NCBI GenBank assembly: GCA_002633005.1
Contig: NMRA01000765.1
Span: forward strand, 1-64,000
Origin: Phoronis australis
Lineage: Eukaryota; Phoronida; Phoronidae
Length of the DNA: 64,000 nucleotides
Reading direction: 5' to 3'
Shown: one piece after another, positions 24,529 through 35,466 of the stretch
Position numbering within the stretch: position 1 is the first letter of the stretch
Layout: each line of letters starts with the position of its first letter
The notes under the pieces: model-generated
The model's database searches: none
Told to the model about the DNA's origin: nothing
Seen by the model: the letters and a program-made list of their open reading frames with translations, nothing else
Program-made: the position numbers and the translations under genes

Positions 24529-26569
24529 CCTTGCGCCCCTGGACGCAGGCTAGGGTAGAGTTCAGTAGCTGTCTTGGGAGTAGAAAAATCTAGCCAAAAT
24601 CTCGTGTTTACAATTAACATACACGACAATATATTACGTAATCTAATGAACTCTTGCTTTTTAGCGACGTCCTAGCATTACGAGCTTGACCCCTATGTAG
24701 ACGTAAGAAGGATTGAACTTGTGGCGACCCAATTTTGCTTGCTCATCCATTGGTCTGTGTACTCGTGGTCTTGTGAATTCGCGTCTTCTACCGTCTGAGG
24801 TACAACACCCTGGACTCCATGGTGTCCCAAGATTAAGTTGAATCCGGACAAGGACACCGGGACCCTGTGGCACTCTCTGTCTGCGGCAACTAAGAAAATC
24901 CTGTACCAATTTTGAAAAATGACAAGTCAGTTGAATCAGATTTGGTAGTCGTTGCTTCTTGTGGTCCTAGTGGTAGGCTAACAAGAATACAAGACCTGCA
25001 GTCCGATGCGACGGGTCTGGAAGCTGATAGGAGTTTCGGACCCGGAGTTACATATCTACTTTCCACAGGACCTTCTTGTCTATGTCACCGCCTTCAGTTG
25101 ATAGTTTTGAGAAAAAAAGAAACACGATCTTTAACTACAGACCATGCTTTTTGTATTACTAAAAATAGTTTTAAATGTATTTAATTGTGTTTGATTCAAA
25201 AGTGATGACTCTTACATTGCTAATTATTCTCGTTCTATTTTTACGCAAGGTGATGTGTTATCTAGAGCAAGGGTAAATAATTTTGGGAAGCATTACCAGC
25301 AATTTCCGTATATAAGTTCGGGAAACCAAACATCGGAAGTAAAAACACACCAGAGCCTCTCCTCGGCAATGCCAAATACACGAACACAGTATAAATACTG
25401 TAGCTCGCTCTAACTATATCCTAGTGAGAATAGCATTATTTTTAGATTTCAAACATGAATTTTTATTCTCAGATATGCGTCCTAGGTATATTTTTGGGAA
25501 AAAATTAAGATATGCAAACTGGGTATATATTCTGCTGGATTTATATACGGAAATCTACGATGGATCTTCTTGAACCTGTAAACTATGAAAATTTCATTGA
25601 GACAGTTTTGTTCTACTAACATGTTCAACTAACATTCCGTTCATGCAAGTCGGTCAGAACGTTCACTTTTAAGGCGTTATTACAACAGGTAAGTGTTGTT
25701 TTGATTTTTGTTTGGTGTTTCCATATTTTATTTCGTTATGTATTCCACTCTTCAGATAGTCACTGTTATTCTTCAACAACATTTCTGTACTTGTAATGAG
25801 ACTTAAGTAAACTTGCGACACTGTTCATACTTTAAATTTTAGCAGAAGTGTGTGACGTCCATCAGTAGAGACCTGTAGGAAGAACTATCGGAAGAACTGT
25901 CAGCAGTTAAGCCTGTGGTTAAAAACGTAGCGAACCCAGATGTGTTACGTTACCTCAGTTGCATGAAGGCGTGCCAGTGTATCACTGAGTTAATATCGGG
26001 CGTTTCAAAGGCTGTGGATGATAAAGGCTTTAATTATAAAAAACGGTTGGGTGAATTTGATGTTGGTAGCAATTGAAATTACATTCGCTTTCTAGACCGC
26101 GCCCTTCTATATACAACATGTTATTTAATGGTGTCTTCCGCCGCGCAGCCTTGTACAAGTCGACACATTCCCATCGTTTGCAGTAGGCCTAAACATGTAG
26201 AACGTCAGTAGTCCCGAGTTCAATGCGCTTCTTCAACAATTAAGATGACTACCAGAGCGACGAATGAGGATCACGAGTGGATGAGAAACTACTCATTTTA
26301 CTATCATGACTGTCTTTGCAATCTAGTTTGGATAATTGTTCATTCCACATTTTCATGTTGAAACTGAGCTTTCAGTTAATATAGAAATAAAGGTGTCAGA
26401 GTTAACTTGCGTTTCGGTTTGTAACTATCAGACGCATGGTTTAACAAACATATACTCTGTTCCCATCACTGTTCATCACTTTCTTCATTGCACTCATTCC
26501 CACATCCATTACTGATACGTTTAACGCAAAATTCGTTGAAACTGAGAAAGCGCATGTTTTAATGGTCGG

Positions 26570-27100
26570 GAACCCTCTTGGTGCGTCGAATACGCAAGTC
26601 CAGCTTTTTATTAGGAAACCACATTGAAAAAAACGCTTATCGGGGCGCTCTTTGTGCGTTGACAACGCAAACGCGACACTTTTTTATGGAGGAAATGCAT
26701 TTTTAGATAAGAGAATCATCAGTTGTCTGGAATGTTTCATGTGCGTCAACAACGCACACCAGAACCACTCATTGGAACGCCCAAATTTGTCACCAGGAAC
26801 ACTTCTTTTTTTTCACAGTGCAGCCCGATATTTCAAGTGATAACGCATTTTTGAAAAAATTTGTCACTTGCCGAGAACGGTTTTTGAGCATTGGCAATGC
26901 AAGCTCAATATTTCATATTGAGAAAGCGCATTTTTGAAAAGAAGAACCAACACTTGTCGGGAAAGTTCTTTGTGCGTCGACAATGCACATTTCTTATTGT
27001 GAAAACCCGTTTTCCAAAAATAAATCGCGCAGACAGTTTGAGTCTCATTGACCAGCAATTATACTGCTGTCAAATGACCGAGTCATGCCGAGCCGGCAAT
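26570..27100. repeat. Subterminal array of small hairpins at the right end of the 6.34-kb element
   Basis: At irregular intervals of about 70-150 bp, variants of tgcgttgacaacgca recur (near 26582, 26654, 26742, 26888, 26972 and 27088). Most can form a short hairpin (TGCGTT / AACGCA). Each is followed by a run such as gaaaacgcatttttgaaaa. Subterminal repeats of this kind often serve as transposase binding sites, which is an inference here. Frames on both strands over this stretch are shadows. Confidence 0.55.
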
Positions 27101-27284
27101 GTTGATACTGCGACTGCTCATCGAAATAACGTACACCCACGAAATTCGGACACAAGCGGAAACCCAAATGTGGAGGTCCGCCAAATTCGGACACAACAAA
27201 AATGATGTTTCGCAACATTCATCCAAGAATAATTTTTTCTATTGGAATTAAATTTGGGTGTCCGAAAATCACGCAACTTTACCG

Positions 27285-27930
27285 TACAGCCATGGGCGCA
27301 AAAAACAAAACTGCCACTAGGAGGTTCCACAGTAATCGAAGTTTTGGGAAAATCGTCATGAGATGTAATCTTTATAGTAAGAATATACACGCCAATTTTC
27401 GCAATCATCCGTTCAGCGAGTGGTGGACGCCAAAAAACAGGCTAGAAAAGAGTAAAAATTGCGACTAGGTGGCACAAAACTACATTGAATCCATCCGAAA
27501 ACGGGAGCATAGCATCATCACACCAAATTTTATGAAGATACAGAGGTAAGCCTAAAAAATTAAAATTGCCACTAGGGGGCACAATGGTAGTCGAAAACGT
27601 CCGAAAGTTCGCTCATGCCGTCCCATCCATGAAAGGAACAAGTGCAAAATTTGAAGAACACATGTCAAAGGTAAAAGCATGAAAATTTTCGAGACATCCA
27701 GTTGAAAAAACAGATAACGTTTGAGTCTAATACTGGAATATGATAACTTCACAAGCTGAAGTCTGTGAGCTGAAGACTGTGAGATGCGGACGCAACGTCA
27801 CTAATTTTTGTAAGTTTTTATTCCAGTATTAGACTCAAACTTTATATGTCAAAGGGTTTCGGAGATATAGCAGCAGACGCCGGACGGACGGACAACGATG
27901 ACGGCATAATGCGTACACATATAAATATGA
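27285..27930 (+). repeat. Monomer repeat block 3, right part, with family tail
   Basis: This continues the C monomer interrupted at 20940, starting tacagccatgggcgc. It holds cores near 27312, 27464 and 27568, and ends at about 27880-27930 with the tail gacggacggacaacgatgac and the cacatataaatatg segment. A small inverted-repeat insertion (27671-27845) lies in the last monomer. Confidence 0.78.
27671..27845. mobile_element. Small insertion with 22-bp perfect inverted repeats and 9-bp TSD
   Basis: The host phrase ATGTCAAAG is duplicated (27662-27670 and 27846-27854). Inside lie perfect inverted arms, starting gtttgagtctaatactgg at 27719 and ending at 27840, about 78 bp apart. Intact copies of the host tail read catatgtcaaaggg, confirming the insertion. 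About 48 bp lie between the left duplication and the left arm. Confidence 0.72.
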
Positions 27931-28017
27931 GCGCGTATAAAAATGAAAATTCTGGCAATTGTGTTTGCGCATAATAACTAACAATTATCATAACAATGGT
28001 ACAAAAACACTACTTAC

Positions 28018-28380
28018 AGTCCACACTAAGCTGGCTAACAGAATTTTTATTGATGCCAGTAGCGCTCACTTCCACAGTGTACTGGCCTTCATCATCAGGT
28101 GTAACTTGTGACAAAGTGATGGTGAAGTCAGTCTTTCCAAAAGAGTAGTCTGTAGAAGCACGAGATGCATAGCCATCGTCAAATTTTCCATCGTTAATAG
28201 GTGGGTCAGGTGCTACATAGTAAGGTGCTACAAACACATCAAATGAGCCTCTCTTAAAAGCTATCCTGATTAACTTTTTATCACTTCCCAGTTCATAACT
28301 TATCCTGAATGTAGCATTTCCGCCGTTGACACCAATGACCTCATCAGTTGAAGTCACACTCAGGGCAGAAACAGCAACAC
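28018..28380 (-). CDS. Gene 1 Ig domain 1 exon (V-like, no canonical cysteines)
   Basis: A 363-bp exon, acceptor tctctttcag, donor GACT|gtaagt, phase 1-1. It starts VAVSALSVTSTDEVIGVNGG, the A and A' strands of a V-type Ig domain. The B strand is NATFRISYEL and the F strand is TPDDEGQYTVEVSATG. The DDEGQY signature before the F strand is typical of V-set folds, but Cys is absent at both disulfide positions (Phe or Ile in B, Val in F), and no other Cys occurs in the domain. The same loss is known in domain 1 of the CD2/SLAM family. It would be the membrane-distal, probably ligand-binding domain. The acceptor phase requires a preceding exon, presumably for the signal peptide, to the right. Confidence 0.82.
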
Positions 28381-28419
28381 CTGAAAGAGAAAAATGTAGA
28401 AACTAAACTTATAAGTATC

Positions 28420-28960
28420 ACAATGTAGGCAATGCCAGCTCATTGGTTTCACAACTTTAGTAATGTCTCTCCAAACTGTAAATGTGGTGTCCATCAATCG
28501 TATCCTCATATTTTCTTCAAATGTCCCCTCATCGAATACCTGAGAGACTCGCTCTTTCGTGCACTCAATGAAAACCAATCAATTGTTAACGCTCTCAATT
28601 CTTGTAATAATATTCCTACTAGAGTTACATTATTATTGAATGGTAGTCCTAACCTTGACCTCGTTCTCAACGAATTCCTCCTAAGCAACGTTAGTAAATT
28701 TTTATGTACAGTTTATCAATATTGTTGCATCTGATTTCCCTACATGAATCTGTACATATTTTTGTTTTTATATATCTGTAATAGCATATCTAAGTATTGG
28801 AATACTTATTTTAGATACTACTTAATTGTATATACCTCTATGTATATTAGTTTCATTTATGGATTGTTTACAACCCAGATATGCTTCGCGGTTTCTGGGT
28901 TTGTTATTATTTCTTTGTATGTTCTGTGTATTCTTCAATAAATATATATCACTTATTAAT
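28420..28960 (+). mobile_element. LINE 3' fragment (reverse-transcriptase tail)
   Basis: The plus-strand frame through 28734 has a zinc-binding tail of the kind found at the C-terminus of non-LTR reverse transcriptases: CKCGVHQSYPHIFFKCP followed by LRDSLF. After the stop come about 200 bp of AT-rich 3' sequence with aataaatatatat near 28940. The reverse transcriptase core is absent, so this is a strongly 5'-truncated copy. It lies only about 40 bp upstream of the V-domain exon, in the opposite direction to gene 1. Confidence 0.6.
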
Positions 28961-29904
28961 TGGTTTCTAGCAGATATGTGTCCACTGCAGGACAACTAAG
29001 AATTTGATACAAAAACATCAATCCTAACTGTCTTTTTCAGATCGACCCATTGTGAATACTGTTACGTTGGATTGGAACAAGCAGAACTTGAAGTAAACAG
29101 TCCAGATTAGCTTACTCGCAGAACAATATCTCGTTCCTGCAAAGCCAGTGGATCGGGGTGCAAGCAACTGAAAGTTACTGCAACAGAGAACAATCTCCGA
29201 CAGGGCTGTATCTCGCAGTGTGATGTCAAGGAAATCGTTGCTCTGCAGTTGTCAGTGAAGGACATGGGCATTTATTTTCAAAATCATTTAAACTACCGTA
29301 AAATTTTGAATTACTGTGAACATAAGTCAGTCACTAATATGTATTTTGTAATCGACAGGACTTTATTTTATTAACCTTCTACAAAACATATTTTAACTAC
29401 CTTGTTTTACTAGCGGTAACCCCTCCCGACACAAGTTGACTGATCCTGTACATTAGCTGGGAAATTTATTGACCCAGTTATAGTAACCCAACATGAATAT
29501 CACTCCTTTTTGGCCGAAATTATGTAATAAGGTCAATAATACTGTATTTTCAGAAAAAAAACAAATACAAAATGACAAATCCCTACTTAAAACTCATTTT
29601 GTGGTGCTGAGTCACAATTCTAAATTTGTGTGAAAATTTTACGGAATTTTGTATTAATTAGACAGAGGTTTGAACGGGCTTTGAGAAGATGTTTTCCATT
29701 TTTCGCTAGGACGTCTACTTTTCGATTTTGCTGAGATTTTTTGATAACGCTGTTCCTTTGTCGACTGATTTTGCAGCAATGTTGTTGGTTTACCTTCAAT
29801 TGAATAAGACTGTAGCCTATTTCTTACTGATTCCAGATATCTTCGTTCGTCATATGAATATTATCATCACGTTCATCTTCGGCACCACCACCATCATCAT
29901 CCCC
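28961..29904. other. Intergenic or intronic sequence
   Basis: No gene recognised. A stretch at 29650-29740 (gatgttttccatttttcgct) recurs in diverged form at 37140-37215, so part is dispersed repeat. A caccaccatcatcatc run lies at about 29884. Confidence 0.45.
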
Positions 29905-29979
29905 AATGAAGTCTTTTCACTTAATTTCGCCAAATGTCACTCCTCCGAGTGCTTTCATGTTGTTTGTTACCAAAAGGGC
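29905..29979 (+). repeat. 75-bp direct repeat, left copy, flanking the LINE
   Basis: Matches 31937-32011 with four differences, all transitions. It reads from aatgaagtcttttcac to accaaaagggc. It forms an artificial N-terminus on the LINE open frame, so the apparent start codon at 29906 is not a real protein start. Confidence 0.9.
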
Positions 29980-31936
29980 AAATCTCTTTAGGAAAAACAA
30001 AAATATAAAAGGTATACAGATTGGAGCTCAAGAATTTAAATTAGTCCAATATGCAGATGACACTGCTATCATCCTCGATGGTTCCGAAAGATCATTAAAA
30101 AACTCTCTTGATCTGCTTGACCAGTTCTCAAAGTATTCAGGTCTAACTCCTAATTTAGAAAAAACAACTCGTGTCTGGATAGGTTCTATGAGGCAAAGTA
30201 ATACAAGGGTATGTTCTGAAAAGGACTTAAAATGGTCTACCTCACAGTTTAGTATGCTCGGGATTGTTTTTTCTACTGACATCCAGGAAATGAGTAAGTT
30301 AAACTTTGATCGCAAGTTGGTTGATATTAAAAAAGAAATTGTAAGATGGTCAAAAAGAAACTTAAGTACTTTTGGTAAAGTTACGGTGGTCAAATCATTT
30401 CTTCTACCAAAACTGATTCATGTTTTATCTTGTTTGCCAATCCCTAGCAATCTGTTCTGTAAAGATTTAGAAAAACTGTTTTTTCATTATATTTGGGGAG
30501 GAAAGTGCGACAAAATTAGGCGCAAAACCATGATTCAAAATTATGAAATGGGTGGCTGTAAAATGATAGATGTTTACTCTTTTGTAAAGGCAATTAAGAT
30601 AACATGGATGCGTAGGATCTTAAAAGCCACAAATTCTACAACATGGTTAAGTCTCCTCTTAAATACTGATTTGATATCATTGGAGTATCTAAAATTTGGG
30701 AACTATTTCTACAAATATGCAGCATCTCAAACTGAGAACCCTTTTTGGAAGGAACTATTCAACTTTCTGTATGATTTTTCTAATATAATAGATCAGGAGG
30801 AAATACCTTATCAGCCAATTTGGTATAACACTAATGTAATGATTGGTGGAAAAACAGTATTTTGGAGAAGATGGTTTGAAAAGGGTGTTTATTATATCTC
30901 AGACCAACTAGACGAGCACGGATATTTGTTATCTTTTGAAGATTTTTGCAAAAAGTTCAATTTTAGACCAATATTTTTGAATTCTTATGGGCTCAAAGAG
31001 GCTGTTTGTCAAAAATGGAAAATCTCAAAAGGTGACAAGTTTTCCTTCTACGCACCCTCTATCCCAAATTTTTTTAAAATTATTACTTGCAGACAAAAAG
31101 GGCACAAAACATATATACAACACTTTTGTGCTAAACAACTATGCCCGGCCTAGGTCTGAGATGAAGTGGCAGGCAGAACTTGCAATACCAGACACTATTG
31201 AATGGTGAAAAAATGCCTACTTTGTGAACTTTACACTTGACGTGAAACTTCGTTGGTTTCAATTTAGACTGTCACAAAGGATAATTAGCTGTAACTCTTA
31301 TCTTGTCAAAATTGGGGTAAGTAACTCCCCCTTGGGGTGTACGTTTTGTAAGAGTGAACCTGAGACTTTGCTTCACTTATACTGGCAATGTGATGTTGTT
31401 CAAAATTTTTGGAACAATGTTGAAGGTTGGGTTAGAAACAAAACTAATATTTCCCTAGGTACAAATGTGCTTACAGTTTTCTTCGGAAACAGATGCAGAA
31501 GACGGCCAATTCAAAATTTAATCTTGTGTCTCAGCAAGTTCCATTTATATAAGCAACGTCTCAAGGGTAAACCTCCAAATTTAACTGTATTAACAAAAGA
31601 AATTAACAGTTATTACTCCAGTGAAAAACATATTTATTCAAAAAATTTACAAATGGAAAAATTTACAAACAGGTGGTCACAAATGCATAATTTAATAGCA
31701 ATGTAAGGATATTTTATCATTCCAAAATACTCTCTCCCCTTTTCAGAGCCATATACTACTACACTGTCTTGTATGTTTTTTTTTTCCTTTTTGTTAAATG
31801 TATTTCAAAATCCGGTTCAAGTATACATTTAACTTAGTAAACTTTATTTTCATTGAATTGTAAAGTAAGGCAAGGGAACCCCAGACCTTTGTCCTTACTT
31901 ATGTTGAACTGGGAGAATAAAAAAATTCAAGAAAAA
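29980..31936 (+). mobile_element. 5'-truncated LINE (L1/Tx1-like) with decayed reverse transcriptase
   Basis: The plus-strand frame begins within the reverse transcriptase. The catalytic motif is present as QYADDTAIILDGSE, followed by a thumb region (SLDLLDQFSKYSGLTPN). It continues to the conserved WKISKGDKFSF stretch. A frameshift near the T run at about 31069-31076 moves the reading into the frame of KLLLADKKGTKHIYNTF, and an in-frame TGA at about 31206 interrupts that. The end shows a zinc-binding tail (CTFCKSEPETLLHLYWQC) up to the stop at about 31706. The 3' end is A-rich (aataaaaaaattcaagaaaaaa). The endonuclease and the upstream reverse transcriptase are missing, so the copy is inactive. 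The 75-bp flanking repeats define its ends. Confidence 0.82.
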
Positions 31937-32011
31937 AATGAGGTCTTTTCACTTAATTTCGCCAAGTGTTGCTCCTCCGAGTGCTTTCATGTTGTTTGTT
32001 ACCAAAAGGGC
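31937..32011 (+). repeat. 75-bp direct repeat, right copy, flanking the LINE
   Basis: Directly follows the A-rich LINE end. It is the partner of 29905-29979. Confidence 0.9.
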
Positions 32012-32099
32012 TTTAAAGAGAGCCTCTAGCGGCTAAAACACCTTTTTGACACCAGAAATGCAAGCACTGTTCATAAAAAAAATTGTTTTTGCTTCTTAC

Positions 32100-32780
32100 A
32101 TACTACAGAAATTAATTATTGCAATGCAAATTACACTGCTCATAATCTGTAGCCAGCAAACCAAATTTTAGAACAAACTTTGCAGCTGCGAAGCTGTCAT
32201 CATGTCCTAAGAGATTTCGCAAAATTTTGACAGTGTGTGCGCGTGTCACCAGCGTATTATTTTCAAAACGACAACAGACTTTCTTTGTTACAAAACTCAA
32301 AAGGCAGAGAATTATGATAGAAAAGGACGTTCATTAGACTGTTTTCCACTGACTAAAACAGCTGGTAACAGGCAAGGTGAGTGTCAGAATTGTCTCCCAC
32401 TCAGATTTTGCATGCACCCCGTCTGTTGTTGGCTCTGCGATATAAGTTTCACGACGAGGTGACTAACAGTACTCAACTCACACCCGGCATCTATGAAATT
32501 TCGTGGTCTAACCAAAGTCTATGGTCTAATGGCGCTCAATTTACTGTGCTACGTACCTGTATTTTGGCGAGTCTTCAAACAGGTAGCTGGCTGGCTACAA
32601 TTATGATGTGCAGTGTGCACTTCAACATTTCTTGTTACTGTTCCGGCCCAAATCGGAATATTCTGGATTGGATCATTCCCGTATGCCTAACGGAATTCAG
32701 ATACTGGCAGCCCATATCGGAATATATATTTTCGAGTGACTTTAAAGCGTTCAAATGATTATAAATCCTTATAATTCTGT
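32100..32780. repeat. Diverged relative of the 61.5-62.3 kb element
   Basis: Phrases such as cagattttgcatgcac, gtctgttgttggctct and gaaatttcgtggtctaacc match 62095-62250 (agattttgtgtgcac, ggtcgttagctct, gaaatttctgggtctaacg) in the same order. It is probably an old copy of the same DNA transposon family. Ends were not found. Confidence 0.4.
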
Positions 32781-32974
32781 ATGTTTTCATGCAATCCAGA
32801 CTTCATTTAATAGTTTTTTTTATTACAGATATTCATTACGTTGTGTTGCTATAAAATGTTCAATCTTGTGAGATTGACAGAGTCAAAATGGTGGCAACTA
32901 CCGGTTGCAAGATTTCAAGACGAATTATTTTGAAAATTAATTAAGTTTCTAAATTTTCAATGAATTTGAATATA

Positions 32975-34356
32975 CCGTAATCGTTCGGGTTAACGCCCAT
33001 GCTCAGTTAACAGCCCATCCCCGACCTTAAGTGGATTTTCGATTTAACCGCCCACTGCTCGGTTAAGCGCCCCCTGCGATTTTTGAAGATTTCCAGCTAA
33101 GCGCCCACCTCTCGGTTAAGCGCCCATCCCCGACTTTTAAAGAAGGAAGATTTAGCGCCTAGAGCTAAGGAAGCGCGCGATTCCCCGACTTTTAGAAAAC
33201 GATCGATGATCACAATGAGTGCAACGACGCCGGGACTCCGAGACGGTGGTTTAGCAATCTGAATTACAATACAGGTAACGAGTTATTGTCTTGGGTCATG
33301 AACTCACTTCAAAATATAATACTTGAACCTTTTTGTCACTTTATTTTCTTCCCTTGTTTGCAAACTTTTAAGAACGCCGCCGGCGTCAAAACCTCCGCTT
33401 TCAGCGACTTTGTCTGCCGCGCTGAGTTTCCGTCTGCATTGCACTAGATAAAACATATATTCGAAAAAATCAGGCCAGAGAAATGTGACAATGGTTTTGC
33501 CAACCCTCCAAATTCTATTAAGGTGGGAAGCTCTCGTATTTTGAACAAATCTCACAACTCACGGAATGATATCAAATTCTCAATATTTTGATGAATATAA
33601 CTGCCGGGTTGTAGAGGATGTGGGGCGACCGAAGGGACAGTACAAGTGCCTTACTGGGTTACCGAATTCAAACGTTGGCAATAATGTATGTTTGTGCATG
33701 ATCTTGAAGTAATAAAAAACGGCTAGTCAAATTTTTTGTTTTTCGCTTATTGCATCTCAGTCAAACTGGTTAGCAGATTTAACTAATGTCGCTGGCTGTT
33801 CTTTACTATTTCTTGCGTCAGCCCCCACGTAAGCGTGACTGTGTGAATTATCCTTTCCACATCTCCTTTTTAGCCATCCAGAATAATTTTGTTTATACAT
33901 TGACCATTTTCAGCCTGAACAAAAATTCTTACCATTCGAGTCTGAAATTTCTACGACATAGACTGCTTGAGGATAGTGGGTAAGAGATTCACGCAGCTAG
34001 TTACAGGGATGGGCTTAGGGCGCATCGAGCCGGGAAATATGGGAATAGACTTGACATCGCAGTTTTGGGNNNNNNNNNNNNNNNNNNNNNNNNNNNNNNN
34101 NNNNNNNNNNNNNNNNNNNNNNNNNNNNNNNNNNNNNNNNNNNNNNNNNNNNNNNNNNNNNNNNNNNNNNNNNNNNNNNNNNNNNNNNNNNNNNNNNNNN
34201 NNNNNGTCGTAATAAGCGCCCATGTTCGGTTAACCGCCCATCCCCTACTTTAGGTGGATTTTCGATTTAACCGCCCACTGCTCGGTTAACCGCCCTCCCC
34301 CGATTTTTTGGATTCGCCAATTTAACCGCCCAGGGCGTTAACCCGAACGATTACGG
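32975..34356. mobile_element. TA-flanked DNA transposon with gcgcccat subterminal repeats
   Basis: The left end CCGTAATCGTTCGGGTTAAC is matched by its reverse complement at the right end (34334-34356), and TA stands outside both (32973-32974, 34357-34358). Inside each end lie several copies of a subterminal unit of the form cggttaaNcgcccatccccgac. The 1.38-kb interior has no transposase and contains the second N run. Its size and build match 6547-7938. Confidence 0.72.
34070..34205. other. Assembly gap (136 N)
   Basis: A run of N just before the right subterminal repeats of the transposon. Frames across it are artefacts. Confidence 0.99.
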
Positions 34357-34358
34357 TA

Positions 34359-35466
34359 ATTGCCTTTTATGGAAAGATCAAGCTAATATGTGTTGTAACG
34401 TTTGCACCAAATTAAACAGCCTATTGTCGCCGATTCCAATACAAGACACACACTCGACAGCGGCCCTTATCAGAATCGCGCAGAGTTCACACCTTCCGCT
34501 TCAAAAAGACATGAATGAAAAGTTCCCAACATCAAAGTTTTTGTATCAAGCAAACTACACGTTATAATAAACATTGTGAGATTGCATCATGATAACAATT
34601 CAGACGAAGAGTTTTTTTTTCTGGCAGTTTTGGCAACCCCAGTCACCCTCCCGGGGATTCCCATACAGACCCGTATTAGACTGTCTGCTAAATAATTAAA
34701 CAAAAAATTCTAAAAGTAATGATTTTGATCGATTTTACTATTAATTGACATGAAATGAACAATTAATGTGTTTCCTTGATTTTCCATGAAGTTTGCACAA
34801 AATTAAACGACCAGTCATCGCTGATTTCAATACGATGGAGACACAGTGAATGTCAAATTTTAACGATGTCATAGACTTCTATTGATGCAAGCGACATCCC
34901 ACTTTTTTGGCGCCAAAAGGGATTCGTGATGGGGCTACTGTATTGTCAAAGGCCTACTTATATAACGACCTGGGTATGCTATGACACCGTATGTTGATGT
35001 TTTTCACCAATACACGTAGTTTATAAATAAAATAGTCATTTTGGCACTATACTAGGCTTTTAATAAATGTTAGTTTGCACACTACAGGTCGCATTTTTTG
35101 TCTGATACACAACAAATTTACAAACAAGTTGTAGTTCCAGAAGAACTTGAAGTCTATTGTTTCTCGTTGTGATCAGATTCAAAATGGCGGACCTAGTGGC
35201 CATTTTGTTTCCAAAATCAGATTCAAATGCTCATAAAAGCCACAATGTTCGACAAGCACGACTGAAAATCGGTATGATTATTGTACCACATGGTTGCTAC
35301 ATATGTGCTGTAAATCAATTACTTCTGGTCACAGATGGCGGAAATATTGCCAATTGCACATGCACACCTCAATTTTGGGATGAAAACCTTTTGTCCTCTA
35401 GAGGGCGTGTTGTAGGACCAATCGCTTTGAAATATTTTTGGTGTTGGTTTTCTGCAGTCTACTGTT
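34359..35466. other. Non-coding sequence, part dispersed repeat
   Basis: No gene. The stretch from about 35170 to 35420 (aaaatggcgg, gccattttgtttccaaaatc, cctctagagggcg) recurs in diverged form at 37200-37420, so it is a dispersed repeat. Confidence 0.45.

Larger units (their letters stand above)
20941..27284. mobile_element. 6.34-kb TIR element with TA target duplication
   Basis: The left end is CGGTAAAGTCGCGCGATTTT followed by cggac. The right end is its reverse complement with two mismatches. Host TA is present on both sides (20939-20940 and 27285-27286). Removing the insert restores the C-monomer phrase ggagatacagccatgggcgc found elsewhere in the arrays, so the boundaries are firm. Sequences around ttcggac recur inside both ends. 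The interior contains a Kolobok-like element (21707-23847), a tandem GC-rich duplication, an unidentified minus-strand frame at 24346-24528, and a right subterminal array of small hairpins (26570-27100). No intact transposase was found. A Tc1/mariner-type or ISL2EU-type origin fits a 2-bp target, but the superfamily is undecided. Confidence 0.8.
303..28380 (-). other. Gene 1 span: Ig-domain single-pass membrane receptor with mucin-like stalk
   Basis: This is a gene model assembled by eye from six minus-strand exons: 28018-28380, 13245-13559, 10275-10589, 5056-5103, 3182-3232 and 303-447. Each has an AG acceptor and a GT donor. Every junction between them is phase 1, and each split codon is a sense codon. 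The product would have a V-like Ig domain, two further Ig domains, a short Thr/Ser/Pro stalk and one membrane helix: the layout of a cell-adhesion or cell-recognition receptor. The exon for the signal peptide should lie right of 28380 but was not recognised. The transmembrane exon ends in phase 2, so at least one cytoplasmic exon lies left of it, perhaps outside the window. Additional exons may have been missed in the long introns. No named orthologue is claimed. Confidence 0.7.

Noticed and set aside
29906-30000. Start of a 415-residue LINE protein at 29906
   Set aside because: The first 25 codons lie in the flanking 75-bp direct repeat; the element itself begins inside the reverse transcriptase.
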